Shown: positions 8,301-16,730 of the stretch, in pieces | How positions within the stretch are numbered: position 1 is the first letter of the stretch | Layout of the letters: each line of letters opens with the position of its first letter | NCBI GenBank assembly: GCA_034434515.1 | Contig: DAOTZA010000066.1 | Coordinates: forward strand, 1-36,078 | Length of the DNA: 36,078 bases | Source of the DNA: NAK19 sp034434515 | GTDB lineage: Bacteria > Chloroflexota > Anaerolineae > Anaerolineales > UBA4823 | Direction of reading: 5' to 3' | Position numbers and translations under genes: made by a program | The notes under the pieces: model-generated | Database searches by the model: none | Told to the model about the DNA's origin: nothing | The model's input: the letters and a program-made list of their open reading frames with translations, nothing else

Positions 8301-8417
8301 ATGCTTGAAGCGTACCTTTTGGTGGTCTCCTCTCTTCTGGTCAGCATCATGATGATGGGCATGATGATGTCTCGGCGCGCTTCGGTGTGGGAAGCAGCGG
8401 TTTGTTTGCGGTATTAA
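8301..8417 (+). CDS. Met-rich leader peptide (attenuation) upstream of cystathionine gamma-synthase
   Basis: A 38-codon ORF beginning MLEAYLLVVSSLL and containing I-MMM-G-MMM-S: six Met codons at 8349-8357 and 8361-8369. An in-frame ATG at 8286 would make it 43 codons; GGATGG (8288-8293) is a modest ribosome binding site for the ATG at 8301. It ends at TAA 8415-8417, 21 bases before a strong terminator hairpin, and the next gene makes a methionine precursor. This matches leader peptides of the TrpL/HisL kind, with ribosomes stalling at Met codons when Met-tRNA is scarce. The role is inferred from architecture. Confidence 0.75.
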   Translation: MLEAYLLVVSSLLVSIMMMGMMMSRRASVWEAAVCLRY

Positions 8418-8456
8418 GGTCATTCCGCAGCACCCTCTAGCAGGCTACCCACACCG
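8383..8456 (+). promoter_or_regulatory. Predicted antiterminator pairing of the Met attenuator
   Basis: CGGTGTGGGAAGC (8383-8395, inside the leader ORF, beginning 14 bases after the last Met codon of the run) is complementary at 12 of 13 positions, nine of them consecutive, to GCTACCCACACCG (8444-8456). The latter includes seven bases of the terminator's 5' arm, its loop, and the first base of its 3' arm. The two structures are therefore mutually exclusive. Confidence 0.7.
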
Positions 8457-8472
8457 GGTAGCCTGCTTTTTT
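8439..8472 (+). terminator. Rho-independent terminator/attenuator before the cystathionine gamma-synthase gene
   Basis: A perfect 12-bp stem (AGCAGGCTACCC with GGGTAGCCTGCT) with a 5-nt loop, followed by six T residues (8467-8472). It lies between the Met-rich leader ORF and the biosynthetic gene, which begins 34 bases after the T tract, so it must be read through for expression. Confidence 0.9.
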
Positions 8473-8506
8473 ATCTCAAATGTTGGAAAAAGCAGGAGAA
8501 ACAGAG

Positions 8507-9766
8507 ATGGTCAAAACAATTTCACCTAACAACTGGTTTACCCTTACCGAAGAGGCAGCCGTCGCCCTTCCGCCAACCTCCCATAAACTGGGCGCTTCCA
8601 CTGAAGCAGTGCATAGCGGACGAATGAAGAATCCCTACCACTCGATTACCGAGCCGTTGGTCTCTACGGCAACCTTTACGTTTGAAAACACCCAGGCGGT
8701 GAACGAGTATATGCGCCAGAAATTATGGGGTGAACCGCTAGATCGCAGCGAGTATGGCCGCTATGGCAACCCCACCATTACAGCCGCCGAGGCGCGCCTG
8801 GCGGCCTTAGAAGGCGCGCAAGAAGCGGTGTTATTTGCCTCTGGGATGCAGGCGATCTCCACCCTCTTGTTGAGCTTACTCTCGGCCGGCGATCATTTGA
8901 TCATCACCGAAAACCTCTACCGCAAAACGCGTCAGTTGTGTACCGCCACCCTTCCCCGTTACGGCATTGAATGTAGCGTTGTCCCCATGAACGACGGGGC
9001 AGCGCTCACGGCTGCCATTCGCCCCAACACCCGCCTGCTGTTTTCCGAATCCCCTACCAATCCTCATAATCGTCTGCTGGATATCGAGCAGTTTGTAGAG
9101 ATCGCCCAACGCCATCGGTTACTCACGGTGGTCGATTCTACCTTTGCTACGCCTTTCAATCTTCGTCCGCTTGAGTGGGGTGTTGATCTGGTGGTGCATT
9201 CAGCCACCAAATATCTCGCCGGACATAATGACCTGCTGGCGGGAGTTGTGGCTGGACGCCATGAGCTGCTAGCCGGCCTGCGGGAATTTCAGGGGGTGGT
9301 TGGTGCGATCAGCGATGCCTATATTGCCTCGTTGTTGATCCGCGGCCTCAAGACGTTGGGGTTGCGCATCGCCCGCCATAACGAAAACGCTCGGCAAATC
9401 GCCGAGTACCTGGCGGCCCATCCGGCGGTGGAGCGGGTGTGGTATCCCAGTTTGCCCTCCCACCCGGATTATGCCATCGGATTACGCCAGTACAAGGGCT
9501 TTGGCGGAGTGGTCTCTTTCACCGTCAAAGGCGATGGACAAAGCGCCGCGCGCGTGCTGGACGCCTTGCAAATTCCCCTCTTAGCCGTCTCGCTGGGCGG
9601 CACCGAGTCGTTGGTCTCTCAACCGGCCGTAATTTCCTACTATGAGCTATCGCGTCAGGAACGGCGTGCCCTGGGCATTGAAGACAACTTGATACGCTAT
9701 TCGGTGGGAATCGAAGATGCGGCCGACCTGATCGCCGATCTCGAGCAAGCCTTGCAGCGGGTGTGA
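8507..9766 (+). CDS. metB: Cystathionine gamma-synthase (Cys/Met metabolism PLP enzyme)
   Basis: A 419-residue trans-sulfuration PLP enzyme. Motifs include RYGNPT at 85-90, SGMQA at 112-116, and the PLP lysine K235 in HSATKYLAGHNDLLAG. Closest by eye to the plant-type cystathionine gamma-synthase (also SLGGTESLVSQPA and IEDNLIRYSVGIED), joining an activated homoserine ester to cysteine in methionine synthesis. O-acetylhomoserine sulfhydrylase or methionine gamma-lyase activity cannot be excluded from sequence. The ATG at 8507 is chosen over 8480 because AGGAGA (8494-8499) precedes it; 8480 has no ribosome binding site. The upstream Met attenuator supports a biosynthetic role. Confidence 0.85.
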   Translation: MVKTISPNNWFTLTEEAAVALPPTSHKLGASTEAVHSGRMKNPYHSITEPLVSTATFTFENTQAVNEYMRQKLWGEPLDRSEYGRYGNPTITAAEARLAALEGAQEAVLFASGMQAISTLLLSLLSAGDHLIITENLYRKTRQLCTATLPRYGIECSVVPMNDGAALTAAIRPNTRLLFSESPTNPHNRLLDIEQFVEIAQRHRLLTVVDSTFATPFNLRPLEWGVDLVVHSATKYLAGHNDLLAGVVAGRHELLAGLREFQGVVGAISDAYIASLLIRGLKTLGLRIARHNENARQIAEYLAAHPAVERVWYPSLPSHPDYAIGLRQYKGFGGVVSFTVKGDGQSAARVLDALQIPLLAVSLGGTESLVSQPAVISYYELSRQERRALGIEDNLIRYSVGIEDAADLIADLEQALQRV

Positions 9767-9767
9767 A

Positions 9768-9791
9768 CCAGGCTTTCGGTCGACCGCCTGG
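9768..9791 (+). terminator. Hairpin after metB (weak terminator candidate)
   Basis: CCAGGC pairs with GCCTGG around a loop that holds the palindrome GGTCGACC, starting two bases after the metB stop. No T tract follows, so termination is uncertain. Confidence 0.3.
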
Positions 9792-9798
9792 GGGAATC

Positions 9799-9827
9799 TT
9801 GACAAAACCCTTGCAATATGTTATAAA
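9799..9827 (+). promoter_or_regulatory. Strong predicted promoter of the site-2 protease gene
   Basis: Consensus -35 TTGACA (9799-9804), 17-base spacer and -10 TATAAA (9822-9827), followed by an AT-rich stretch. The resulting 5' UTR would be about 150 bases, with no clear structure or leader ORF recognised in it. Confidence 0.7.
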
Positions 9828-9985
9828 ATTATCATAATAATTAACAAATTCGGCGAAGGAAAATCGCGGTTTCGGGCGTTGAATCGCTGGCTCTGGCACA
9901 GGGGGAGGGTCGTCCAAACCCAAGGAACAGCCTGTGCCGGCTAAAAGATGCTCTCTTTCGCCTTTGGTGAAGAAAGGAACATGGC

Positions 9986-11101
9986 ATGGACACCAGCCTA
10001 CGCATTGGTACAATCTTTGGCATCCCGATTGGGTTGCACATCAGTTGGTTCTTGATCTTTGGTTTGCTGACCTGGTCATTGGCGGGCGGATACTTTGTGC
10101 AAGCCTATCCGCAAGTCCCCGCCCTCGTTCATTTGTTGTTAGCTGTAATTACCAGCGGGTTGTTCTTCGCTTCGGTGCTGGCGCATGAATTGGGTCACTC
10201 GGTGGTTGCCCTGCGCGAGAAAATCCCCGTGCGCGGCATCACCCTGTTCATCTTTGGCGGCATTGCCCAGATTGGCAAAGAACCGCCTTCCGCCGGGGTA
10301 GAGTTCCGCATTGCGATTGCCGGACCGCTGGTCAGCCTGGCTCTGGCAGGAGGGTTTGCGGCGCTATGGCTGCTCGATCGGGCTATTCCTTACTTAGCCG
10401 CTCCCAGCGAATATCTGATGCGGATCAACTTTATCCTCGCCGTTTTTAACTTAATCCCCGGCTTTCCCCTCGATGGCGGGCGGGTGTTGCGCGCCTTGGT
10501 GTGGAAGATCAGCGGCAGTTTTCAACGCGCCAATCAGGTAGCAGCCATCAGCGGTCAACTGGTTGCCTTTGGCTTTATCGGATTGGGCATCTTTACCATC
10601 TTGCGGGGACAGTTCTTCAATGGGCTGTGGCTTGCCTTTATTGGCTGGTTCTTACAGAATGCAGCCGCCAGCGCTTACGCTCAGACTCATCTACAAAACG
10701 CCCTGCAAGGACTACGCGTTGCCAATGTGATGAACCCTCAATGTAACCGCATCTCCGCTCTGACCCCCCTCAGTCAGTTAGTCGAAGACTATATTCTGAC
10801 CAGCGGACAGCGGTGTTTTATCGTGATGGACAATGACCTAACCAGCGGCGTGATTACCCTGAAGGATGTCACTGCGGTGCCTCAAAACAAGTGGCGCTTC
10901 ACTACGGCGCGACAGGCAATGGTGCCTTTCGACCGCATCACCTATGTAACCCCGCAAACAGAGGTTTTGACCGCTTTACGGATGATGGATGACGCCAATG
11001 TCGCTCAACTGCCCGTAGTGGAGAACGGCGAATTGATTGGCATTCTCACTCGCGAGCAAATTTTGCACATGTTGCGTTTGCGCGCCGAGTTGGGCATCTA
11101 G
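9986..11101 (+). CDS. Site-2 protease family zinc metalloprotease with CBS domains
   Basis: A 371-residue multi-spanning M50 (S2P) protease. The zinc site is AHELGHS (His67, Glu68, His71), with the third ligand Asp163 in NLIPGFPLDGGRVLRA. Membrane segments surround both motifs. Two CBS domains occupy about residues 240-368, the arrangement of the archaeal/bacterial S2P-CBS subgroup, where CBS pairs bind adenine nucleotides and may gate activity. Substrate unknown: such enzymes cleave membrane-bound anti-sigma factors or signal peptides. AAGGA lies upstream of the ATG. It has its own promoter and terminator. Confidence 0.9.
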   Translation: MDTSLRIGTIFGIPIGLHISWFLIFGLLTWSLAGGYFVQAYPQVPALVHLLLAVITSGLFFASVLAHELGHSVVALREKIPVRGITLFIFGGIAQIGKEPPSAGVEFRIAIAGPLVSLALAGGFAALWLLDRAIPYLAAPSEYLMRINFILAVFNLIPGFPLDGGRVLRALVWKISGSFQRANQVAAISGQLVAFGFIGLGIFTILRGQFFNGLWLAFIGWFLQNAAASAYAQTHLQNALQGLRVANVMNPQCNRISALTPLSQLVEDYILTSGQRCFIVMDNDLTSGVITLKDVTAVPQNKWRFTTARQAMVPFDRITYVTPQTEVLTALRMMDDANVAQLPVVENGELIGILTREQILHMLRLRAELGI

Positions 11102-11136
11102 GGAAGCGACATTCTGCGCAGAATGATCATCGAAAC

Positions 11137-11172
11137 AACCGCCACGCGGTTCACTCGGCGTGGCGGTTTTCT
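11137..11172. terminator. Terminator between the S2P gene and the convergent membrane gene
   Basis: A perfect 11-bp stem AACCGCCACGC with GCGTGGCGGTT and a 10-nt loop, followed by TTTTCTGTT on the + strand. A 14-bp palindrome ATTCTGCGCAGAAT (11111-11124) precedes it. It may serve both convergent genes. Confidence 0.75.
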
Positions 11173-11190
11173 GTTCCGGTAAAACCGCTA

Positions 11191-11523
11191 TCATTTCTTG
11201 TTCTTGCGCAGATGTTCCTCAATATCCATAAAGAGGTAAATACCCTCTCCGATGGCTTGTAACAGGACGAAGAAAAAGCCGCCCACCAGAAGGATAAAGA
11301 GGGTGCTGATCATCCCCAGGATGCCGTTGATCCCCAGACGTAAGGCGCCTTGTTGAAGTTGTAGAAAGACGCCACTAAAGGAAAAGATTGCCGCCAGAGC
11401 CAGAATAATCCACGAGACGGCGTTTGCCCAACCGGCAACGCGCATCAACTTGGCTTCATCGTGATACAGGTCTTCTCCCTCGCTTTCACTTGTTTCTTCG
11501 ATTTTTAGATTAGATTCTTCCAT
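11191..11523 (-). CDS. Small two-span membrane protein of unknown function
   Basis: 110 residues: an acidic N-terminal 25 (EETSESEGEDLYHDE), two hydrophobic segments at about 30-55 and 65-92 joined by a short loop, and a charged C-terminal tail (EEHLRKNKK). I do not recognise the family. AAGGAATT precedes the ATG. It lies downstream of, and in the same direction as, the PEPCK/HPr-kinase-like gene, 157 bases away. Confidence 0.6.
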   Translation of the reverse strand: MEESNLKIEETSESEGEDLYHDEAKLMRVAGWANAVSWIILALAAIFSFSGVFLQLQQGALRLGINGILGMISTLFILLVGGFFFVLLQAIGEGIYLFMDIEEHLRKNKK

Positions 11524-11680
11524 AATTCCTTAATTCCTTTCTATTCATGAATGACTGGCGTTGGTAGTCTTCAGGGCAAACACCTCCTGTCCTGCAAAGC
11601 CTGGCTCAGGTGCGGAGGAACTCAGGCGATGTTCTCGAGCCCAACTGCCACTCTCCGTTATTATAACCTCAGTGAAAGGA

Positions 11681-13462
11681 TTATCCCAGCCATTCGAGCA
11701 AGGCGCGGGCAGCTTCTTCCGGTCCCTTGCGTTCCCAACCCGGCAAGCCAAGCCGGGTGCGTAGTTGTCCGACAAAAATTCCCCGCTCGAAGAAGGCTTG
11801 AAAATAACGTTGAGCGATAGCCTCGTGCAAGGATTGAAATTGTGGCGCGCCGAAGATGTTGGCAAAATAAGCCTGGGTTAGACCGGTTGAGGTGGTTGTG
11901 CCTTTGCTCATCGATTTACCCTCCCGAAAGACCGTCAGAGCTTGCTCAGGCGTGTTGAACCTTTCGATGATCGGATGGTCTGCATCCACTTCTTCGTAGT
12001 TGTTGGCATACAATACCATATCAACCCTGGCGCCACCCATGATGTTAGCGTAGGTAGTTACCGGCAGGACGACCCGCGCGTTCACCTGCGAGGGATTCAT
12101 GATAATCGTGCGATCTAACCGTCCGAAGGCGTAGCCGGGATTCAGATCGTCCAGGCGGACAAATGCTCCAATTTCGGTGCCGTAAGCGATGATCTCTCGG
12201 TCGGTCTGGATTTCAAGGGAACCCATATCATCGGCAATGATAGTCATCGAGCGAATGGCTTCCTCGCCGATAGCGCGAAATGCTTCTAGGGTCTCCGATT
12301 TGCCTGCACCGGTATCTCCGATGATGAGCAGGTTAAACTCGCGCCCGTTCTTCAGTAAGAACTGCATCATCGCCCCATGAAACGGAAATCGTCCCTGCTG
12401 CATCATCACGATATTATGTAAAGTGAGCGTCATCTTCTTCATGTATCCGAAATACCCGAATTCCTTGCGCCGCGGGATGGCTCCGATCCACAGGTTGTTT
12501 TCGGGATGATGGTAAAAGACCGTCGGATAGGCTGCTTTGGGATCAATACAATCATCGGGCACGCCGAATAAGAGAATGGCATCCACCGAGCGGTTGGAGA
12601 GAAAGTCGTCTTCTGCCAATTCAAAGAGGTTAGACAACGTGAAACCAAGCTCGTAAAATAGCTCGTGAAAATAAATCAGGATCAATAGCGGGCCTACTTT
12701 GGCGGGGTAACACAGCCATTCGGAAGGGTCAAGTCGAAGCGCATCGAGGGGGCTTTGCTCGGTTTGTACGAATTGCCCAGTGCGTTTGTTCATCGGTGGG
12801 TTGAGCAGCAGGGGCGGGTACATCAGTACCTGGCGGATGACCGGAATTTGATTCAATTGCTGGAGATCATCCACAATCGAGAAAATCGGTTTGGGCAGGG
12901 CAATTGCAGCGACTTCTGCTCCCGCCACAATCTGGCGGTAGATGTTGGGGTGCTGGCCGCTGATGTTCTCCTGAACATCGCGGTAAACGCTGCGCACCAG
13001 ATGGGTGAGCGATTCGATGGTGCGATTAAAGGTGCGATACGGTCGTTGATCTAGGGCATCGCCTTCCGAATCGCAAATCAAGAAACGCTCGTACTCCCGC
13101 CAGTAGTCATAGAGATATTCCACAAAGTCGTAGAGCAAGGCCGGCCTGGCGAGCAGGTGAGCCTGTTCAGCGTTGACCAGTTTATGCACATACTCCAAAG
13201 GTAATTTCGCTAACCAGCGAAAGATCGCCACCAGATGGCGCAATTCCTGGTCGGGAATGATGCCATCCTCAGTGGACTGAAAGAGTTCCACCAGCGGAGA
13301 TTCACGCCGCTTCAGGGCATCTACCGCCCGACGCAGCACTTCGAAGAACATCTCACTGGAAAGCAATTCGTCGGCGGTTTCACAAACGCGATCGCGGATA
13401 TACAAGATGGCTTTTTGTTCAACAAACTTATAATGCGTGAGGGGTGACAGATTCCGTTTCAT
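11681..13462 (-). CDS. PEPCK/HPr-kinase-superfamily P-loop protein of unknown function
   Basis: A 593-residue protein. The first 330 residues are mostly helical and unrecognised. Residues 360-500 look like the nucleotide-binding core shared by ATP-dependent PEP carboxykinase and HPr kinase: FPFHGAMMQF, then P-loop IGDTGAGKSE (381-390; compare GESGIGKSE in HPr kinase), then IIADDMGSLE as a kinase-2-like acidic pair, then GRLDRTIIMNP. No HPr, PTS or gluconeogenic gene is nearby. The substrate is unknown: the P-loop favours phosphotransfer, and the long N-terminal region is unlike either family. It starts 37 bases after the upstream GT-C gene, so both are probably co-transcribed. Confidence 0.65.
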   Translation of the reverse strand: MKRNLSPLTHYKFVEQKAILYIRDRVCETADELLSSEMFFEVLRRAVDALKRRESPLVELFQSTEDGIIPDQELRHLVAIFRWLAKLPLEYVHKLVNAEQAHLLARPALLYDFVEYLYDYWREYERFLICDSEGDALDQRPYRTFNRTIESLTHLVRSVYRDVQENISGQHPNIYRQIVAGAEVAAIALPKPIFSIVDDLQQLNQIPVIRQVLMYPPLLLNPPMNKRTGQFVQTEQSPLDALRLDPSEWLCYPAKVGPLLILIYFHELFYELGFTLSNLFELAEDDFLSNRSVDAILLFGVPDDCIDPKAAYPTVFYHHPENNLWIGAIPRRKEFGYFGYMKKMTLTLHNIVMMQQGRFPFHGAMMQFLLKNGREFNLLIIGDTGAGKSETLEAFRAIGEEAIRSMTIIADDMGSLEIQTDREIIAYGTEIGAFVRLDDLNPGYAFGRLDRTIIMNPSQVNARVVLPVTTYANIMGGARVDMVLYANNYEEVDADHPIIERFNTPEQALTVFREGKSMSKGTTTSTGLTQAYFANIFGAPQFQSLHEAIAQRYFQAFFERGIFVGQLRTRLGLPGWERKGPEEAARALLEWLG

Positions 13463-13499
13463 CTTTTACTACCATTGAGCAAGATTTCGGGCTATTTTA

Positions 13500-15161
13500 T
13501 CAAAAACTACGCCTTCTTTTCATCCACCATACCATACCACCATAGAGTATGGCGCTGGCAATTCCCAAACCCAGGGTGAGAAAGAAATCGCTCAGCGGCC
13601 AGAAAAAGGCCGTGTAGCGGCGTAAATACCAGGGCACAAACCAAAGCAAGATCAAGCCCAGAGCAACTGCCAGGTGTTTGATCCAGGTCTCCTGGCGTTG
13701 ACGATAACACACCCAGACCCAGGCGGCTAAGAGCACCTGCGGAGCAGCCAACATGGCTCGATAACGCGGGTTATCCCACAAATCCGCTCCACCACGCATA
13801 GCGGCAACCAGTATTCCCACCCAAACCGCCAGACTAAGCCCCAAAACCAGTCGCCGTTCTGATGACTCAATTCCGCTTGAGCGGCGCAGTGCCAGCAACG
13901 GCGCAGCGAGGAGAAAAGGCAACAAGAGTGTCCACCCCACGGCGCGCCAGATGGCAATTGCCTGCCAAAATGGCTTGGCAGATTGGGCAATCAGGGCGGC
14001 CGGCAAGAGCGGCCGGCTGACCCCGTAGAGGGTCATCAGGGTAAAACGCGCCCACTCCGGCAGAGGCCGGGCAACTTTCTGCATCCAACCCGAATCTTGA
14101 ATGCTCAAATGGGTTTGCAAACCGGCCGAAATCTTGAACCACCAGGCGGCCAGGGAGAGGGGATTGTTGACCTTCTGTGGCGCAAAGCTGCCCCAGCTAT
14201 ACCAGATCCCTAGCGCAATGAGAACGATGACGATCAGGATTGCCACCCAGACTCGCTTCTGGCGCAATAACCTCCCATCGCCGCTGATTGCCAGAACGCT
14301 CACCAGTGTGAAAAGGCCCAAAGCGCTGGAAGGGGGAGAGAAGGGATAGGTCAATACCAGCCCCATGGCGCAGAGGGCTGCGCCTTGCCACTGATGATCG
14401 CGCTGCCAGCGCAAAAGGCCGTACAGGGAAAGCGCCACCAGGGGAATCAAGAAGGCTTCGCGCATCTGCGAACTGCCCAATAAGACCGCCTCAGGGTAAA
14501 GCGCCAGCAGCCAGGCTGCCAGACTGGCAACCCGCTCCCCAAAGGCAATTTTCCCCATCCCCCAGACAAAAATAACCGCCAGGGCAGAAAAAGCCGCCGT
14601 GAGCACAACCATCAACAAAGGCCGATGCGCATTACCATCCAGGAGACGATAATAAACTGCGCTGAGGAACAACAGGCCACCGTATTGATCAACTTTGCGA
14701 TAAACACGCCCGGTAATGAGTTTAATCAGCGGTCGCTCGCTATTAGCTGCTCGCCAGGCGGCCCGATCGCGGTTATAGGCATCTGCCATCACGTACCCGC
14801 TGCGTTCGGCTGGGGAACCAAATCCCACGGTCGGTAGAGCACCAAACCACAGCGCGCCCAAAGCCAGGCGGAACATGGCTGCTCCCACCAGCAACCCCCC
14901 CAACCAGCGTGGCGGAGACTCGCGGCGCAACAGCCGCCATCCCCCCCACAGCAACAGACAGGCCAATCCCAGGGCAACCAGAAAATTGTGCCAGCCCTCC
15001 ACGTTTTGAAAGCGATTGGAGAGAGAGGCGAGCAAGAAAGCCAGGACCAATACCACACCTGATCCGCTGATCAGCCATCTCCAGCGCTGAGTCAGCCTGC
15101 TCCTCCGATCCTTTGGTTCTGGGGCATTGAGACCGTTCATGACGCCGTGCAAGTATACCAT
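13500..15161 (-). CDS. GT-C-fold membrane glycosyltransferase (PMT/ArnT-like)
   Basis: 553 residues with about ten to twelve hydrophobic segments and short polar loops. The first large loop (VMADAYNRDRAAWRAANSER) and the later ALYPEAVLLGSSQMREAFLI are typical of glycosyltransferase family 39/PMT-like proteins, which transfer sugars from polyprenyl phosphates on the outer side of the membrane. A second start (MNGLNAPEP) lies seven codons downstream; GGAG before the first ATG favours 15161. The acceptor and donor cannot be told from sequence. Confidence 0.68.
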   Translation of the reverse strand: MVYLHGVMNGLNAPEPKDRRSRLTQRWRWLISGSGVVLVLAFLLASLSNRFQNVEGWHNFLVALGLACLLLWGGWRLLRRESPPRWLGGLLVGAAMFRLALGALWFGALPTVGFGSPAERSGYVMADAYNRDRAAWRAANSERPLIKLITGRVYRKVDQYGGLLFLSAVYYRLLDGNAHRPLLMVVLTAAFSALAVIFVWGMGKIAFGERVASLAAWLLALYPEAVLLGSSQMREAFLIPLVALSLYGLLRWQRDHQWQGAALCAMGLVLTYPFSPPSSALGLFTLVSVLAISGDGRLLRQKRVWVAILIVIVLIALGIWYSWGSFAPQKVNNPLSLAAWWFKISAGLQTHLSIQDSGWMQKVARPLPEWARFTLMTLYGVSRPLLPAALIAQSAKPFWQAIAIWRAVGWTLLLPFLLAAPLLALRRSSGIESSERRLVLGLSLAVWVGILVAAMRGGADLWDNPRYRAMLAAPQVLLAAWVWVCYRQRQETWIKHLAVALGLILLWFVPWYLRRYTAFFWPLSDFFLTLGLGIASAILYGGMVWWMKRRRSF

Positions 15162-15250
15162 CGAACTCCAGAATCCAATCCCCGGCTCAGCGATCCCTTA
15201 TCTGATTTTCATCCAAACTCAGCCGGGTGAAGGTAAAATTCATTTAGTAC

Positions 15251-15404
15251 GTAATTACCTACCAAAGGCTCTATTTGGCAGGACAGACCGTCCACGAAGT
15301 TTTCACGAATGCACGAATAGCGCTTCCATTCGTTTATTCGTGGTCAATTCGTGGAAGGTTTTCTCGGCAAATTATCAACACGCCTTGTGATGGTAGGTTG
15401 TTAC
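15251..15404 (-). repeat. MITE copy B (154 bp) with 8-bp target duplication
   Basis: Ends GTAATTACCTACCA and TGGTAGGTTGTTAC form a 14-bp terminal inverted repeat with two mismatches. The flanking 8-mers TTTAGTAC (15243-15250) and TTTAGAAC (15405-15412) agree at 7 of 8 positions. It is opposite in orientation to copies A, C, E and F, and lies between the GT-C gene and the acyl-CoA dehydrogenase gene. Confidence 0.88.
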
Positions 15405-15439
15405 TTTAGAACCCATTTAAAATCGCTAAAGGAAATGAT

Positions 15440-16672
15440 ATGGATTTTGCCCTATCCTCCGAACATCAGATGGTGCAACAAATGGTGCGCGAGTTTGCCC
15501 AACGCGAAGTTGCCCCGATCATCCGCGAAGCCGATCGCGCCCAGCAAATGGCGCCCTTTGTCCTCGAACGAATGGGCGAGCTGGGCATTCTAGGCATCTG
15601 TTTCCCATTGAAATATGGCGGGCAAGGTATGGATTATATCTCGCTCGGCCTTGCCTGCGAAGAGTTAGAGGCGGTGGATACCACCTTACGGGTGGTGATG
15701 TCGGTGCACGTGGGATTGAATAGCCTGGGCATTCTCCAATGGGGTAATGAAGAACAGAAGCAGCGTTTTCTCATCCCGCAGGCAAAAGGCGAAAAGATCG
15801 CCTGCTTTGGGTTAAGTGAACCGGGCGTGGGGTCGGATGTGGCGAATTTGAGCTGTTCGGCGCGCCGGGATGGTGATTCTTACGTTTTGAATGGCGAAAA
15901 GATGTGGATTTCCCTGGCGACCAAAGCCCACCATGCCCTGGTCGTTGCCCGCACAAACCCCCAAGCCGCTGATCCCCATGATGGGTTATCGGCTTTTCTG
16001 GTGGACTTAAGTTCGCCCGGCATTCGCCGCGGCGACATTCATGGCAAATTAGGCGTGCGCGCCGGCTCCACCGGTTGGATTGCTTTTCAGGATGTGCGTG
16101 TGCCCCTGGAAAATCGACTAGGGGAAGAAGGGGAGGGATTCAAGATTGCCATGAGTTGTTTAGATAACGGCCGCTATACGGTTGCAGCCGGCGCAACGGG
16201 GTTGATCCGCGCTTGTTTAGAAGCCAGTGTGAAATATGCCACCGAGCGCAAAGCCTTTGGCAGGGAAATCGGCAAATTCCAGCTCATCCAACAAAAAATT
16301 GCCTATATGGTGCAATCCTACGAAGCTGCGCGGTTGCTCTACTTGCGAGTCGGCTGGATGAAGAACATGGGCTATCGCAATACGAAAGAAACCTCTCTGG
16401 CGAAGTGGTTTGCCACCGATGCGTCCTTCCAGGCTGCTTCTGAAGCCGTTCAAATTCACGGCGCATATGGTTATTCTGACGAATACCCGGTTGAGCGTTA
16501 CCTGCGCAATGCCAAAGGGGCAGTGATCTACGAAGGCACCAGCGAAATCCATCAACTGATGCAAGCCGCTTACGCGCTGGGTTACCGTCAGGATGGCGAA
16601 TTGCGGTGTGAGTTACCGGCTTACGACCCCCAAGTTTGGCAGGCAGAAGAATCTACCGCAGAGAAAAGATGA
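15440..16672 (+). CDS. Acyl-CoA dehydrogenase
   Basis: A 410-residue FAD-dependent acyl-CoA dehydrogenase, usual family length. It has the FAD/substrate segment CFGLSEPGVGSD followed by KMWISLATKAHHALVVAR, ERKAFGREIGKFQLIQ in the C-terminal helical domain, and the catalytic base Glu365 in IYEGTSEIHQ, the position used by short- and medium-chain enzymes. It oxidises an acyl-CoA to the 2-enoyl-CoA and passes electrons to ETF. Chain length cannot be fixed, and no etf or other beta-oxidation gene is adjacent. AAAGGA precedes the ATG. Confidence 0.92.
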   Translation: MDFALSSEHQMVQQMVREFAQREVAPIIREADRAQQMAPFVLERMGELGILGICFPLKYGGQGMDYISLGLACEELEAVDTTLRVVMSVHVGLNSLGILQWGNEEQKQRFLIPQAKGEKIACFGLSEPGVGSDVANLSCSARRDGDSYVLNGEKMWISLATKAHHALVVARTNPQAADPHDGLSAFLVDLSSPGIRRGDIHGKLGVRAGSTGWIAFQDVRVPLENRLGEEGEGFKIAMSCLDNGRYTVAAGATGLIRACLEASVKYATERKAFGREIGKFQLIQQKIAYMVQSYEAARLLYLRVGWMKNMGYRNTKETSLAKWFATDASFQAASEAVQIHGAYGYSDEYPVERYLRNAKGAVIYEGTSEIHQLMQAAYALGYRQDGELRCELPAYDPQVWQAEESTAEKR

Positions 16673-16730
16673 AAATATAAGGTAAAATCAAACCATACTC
16701 CCTACGGAGAGGAGAAGAATTGGATTAACC

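Noticed and set aside
8480..8506. ATG at 8480 as the metB start
   Set aside because: It lies only eight bases after the terminator T tract with no ribosome binding site, whereas 8507 has AGGAGA at good spacing.
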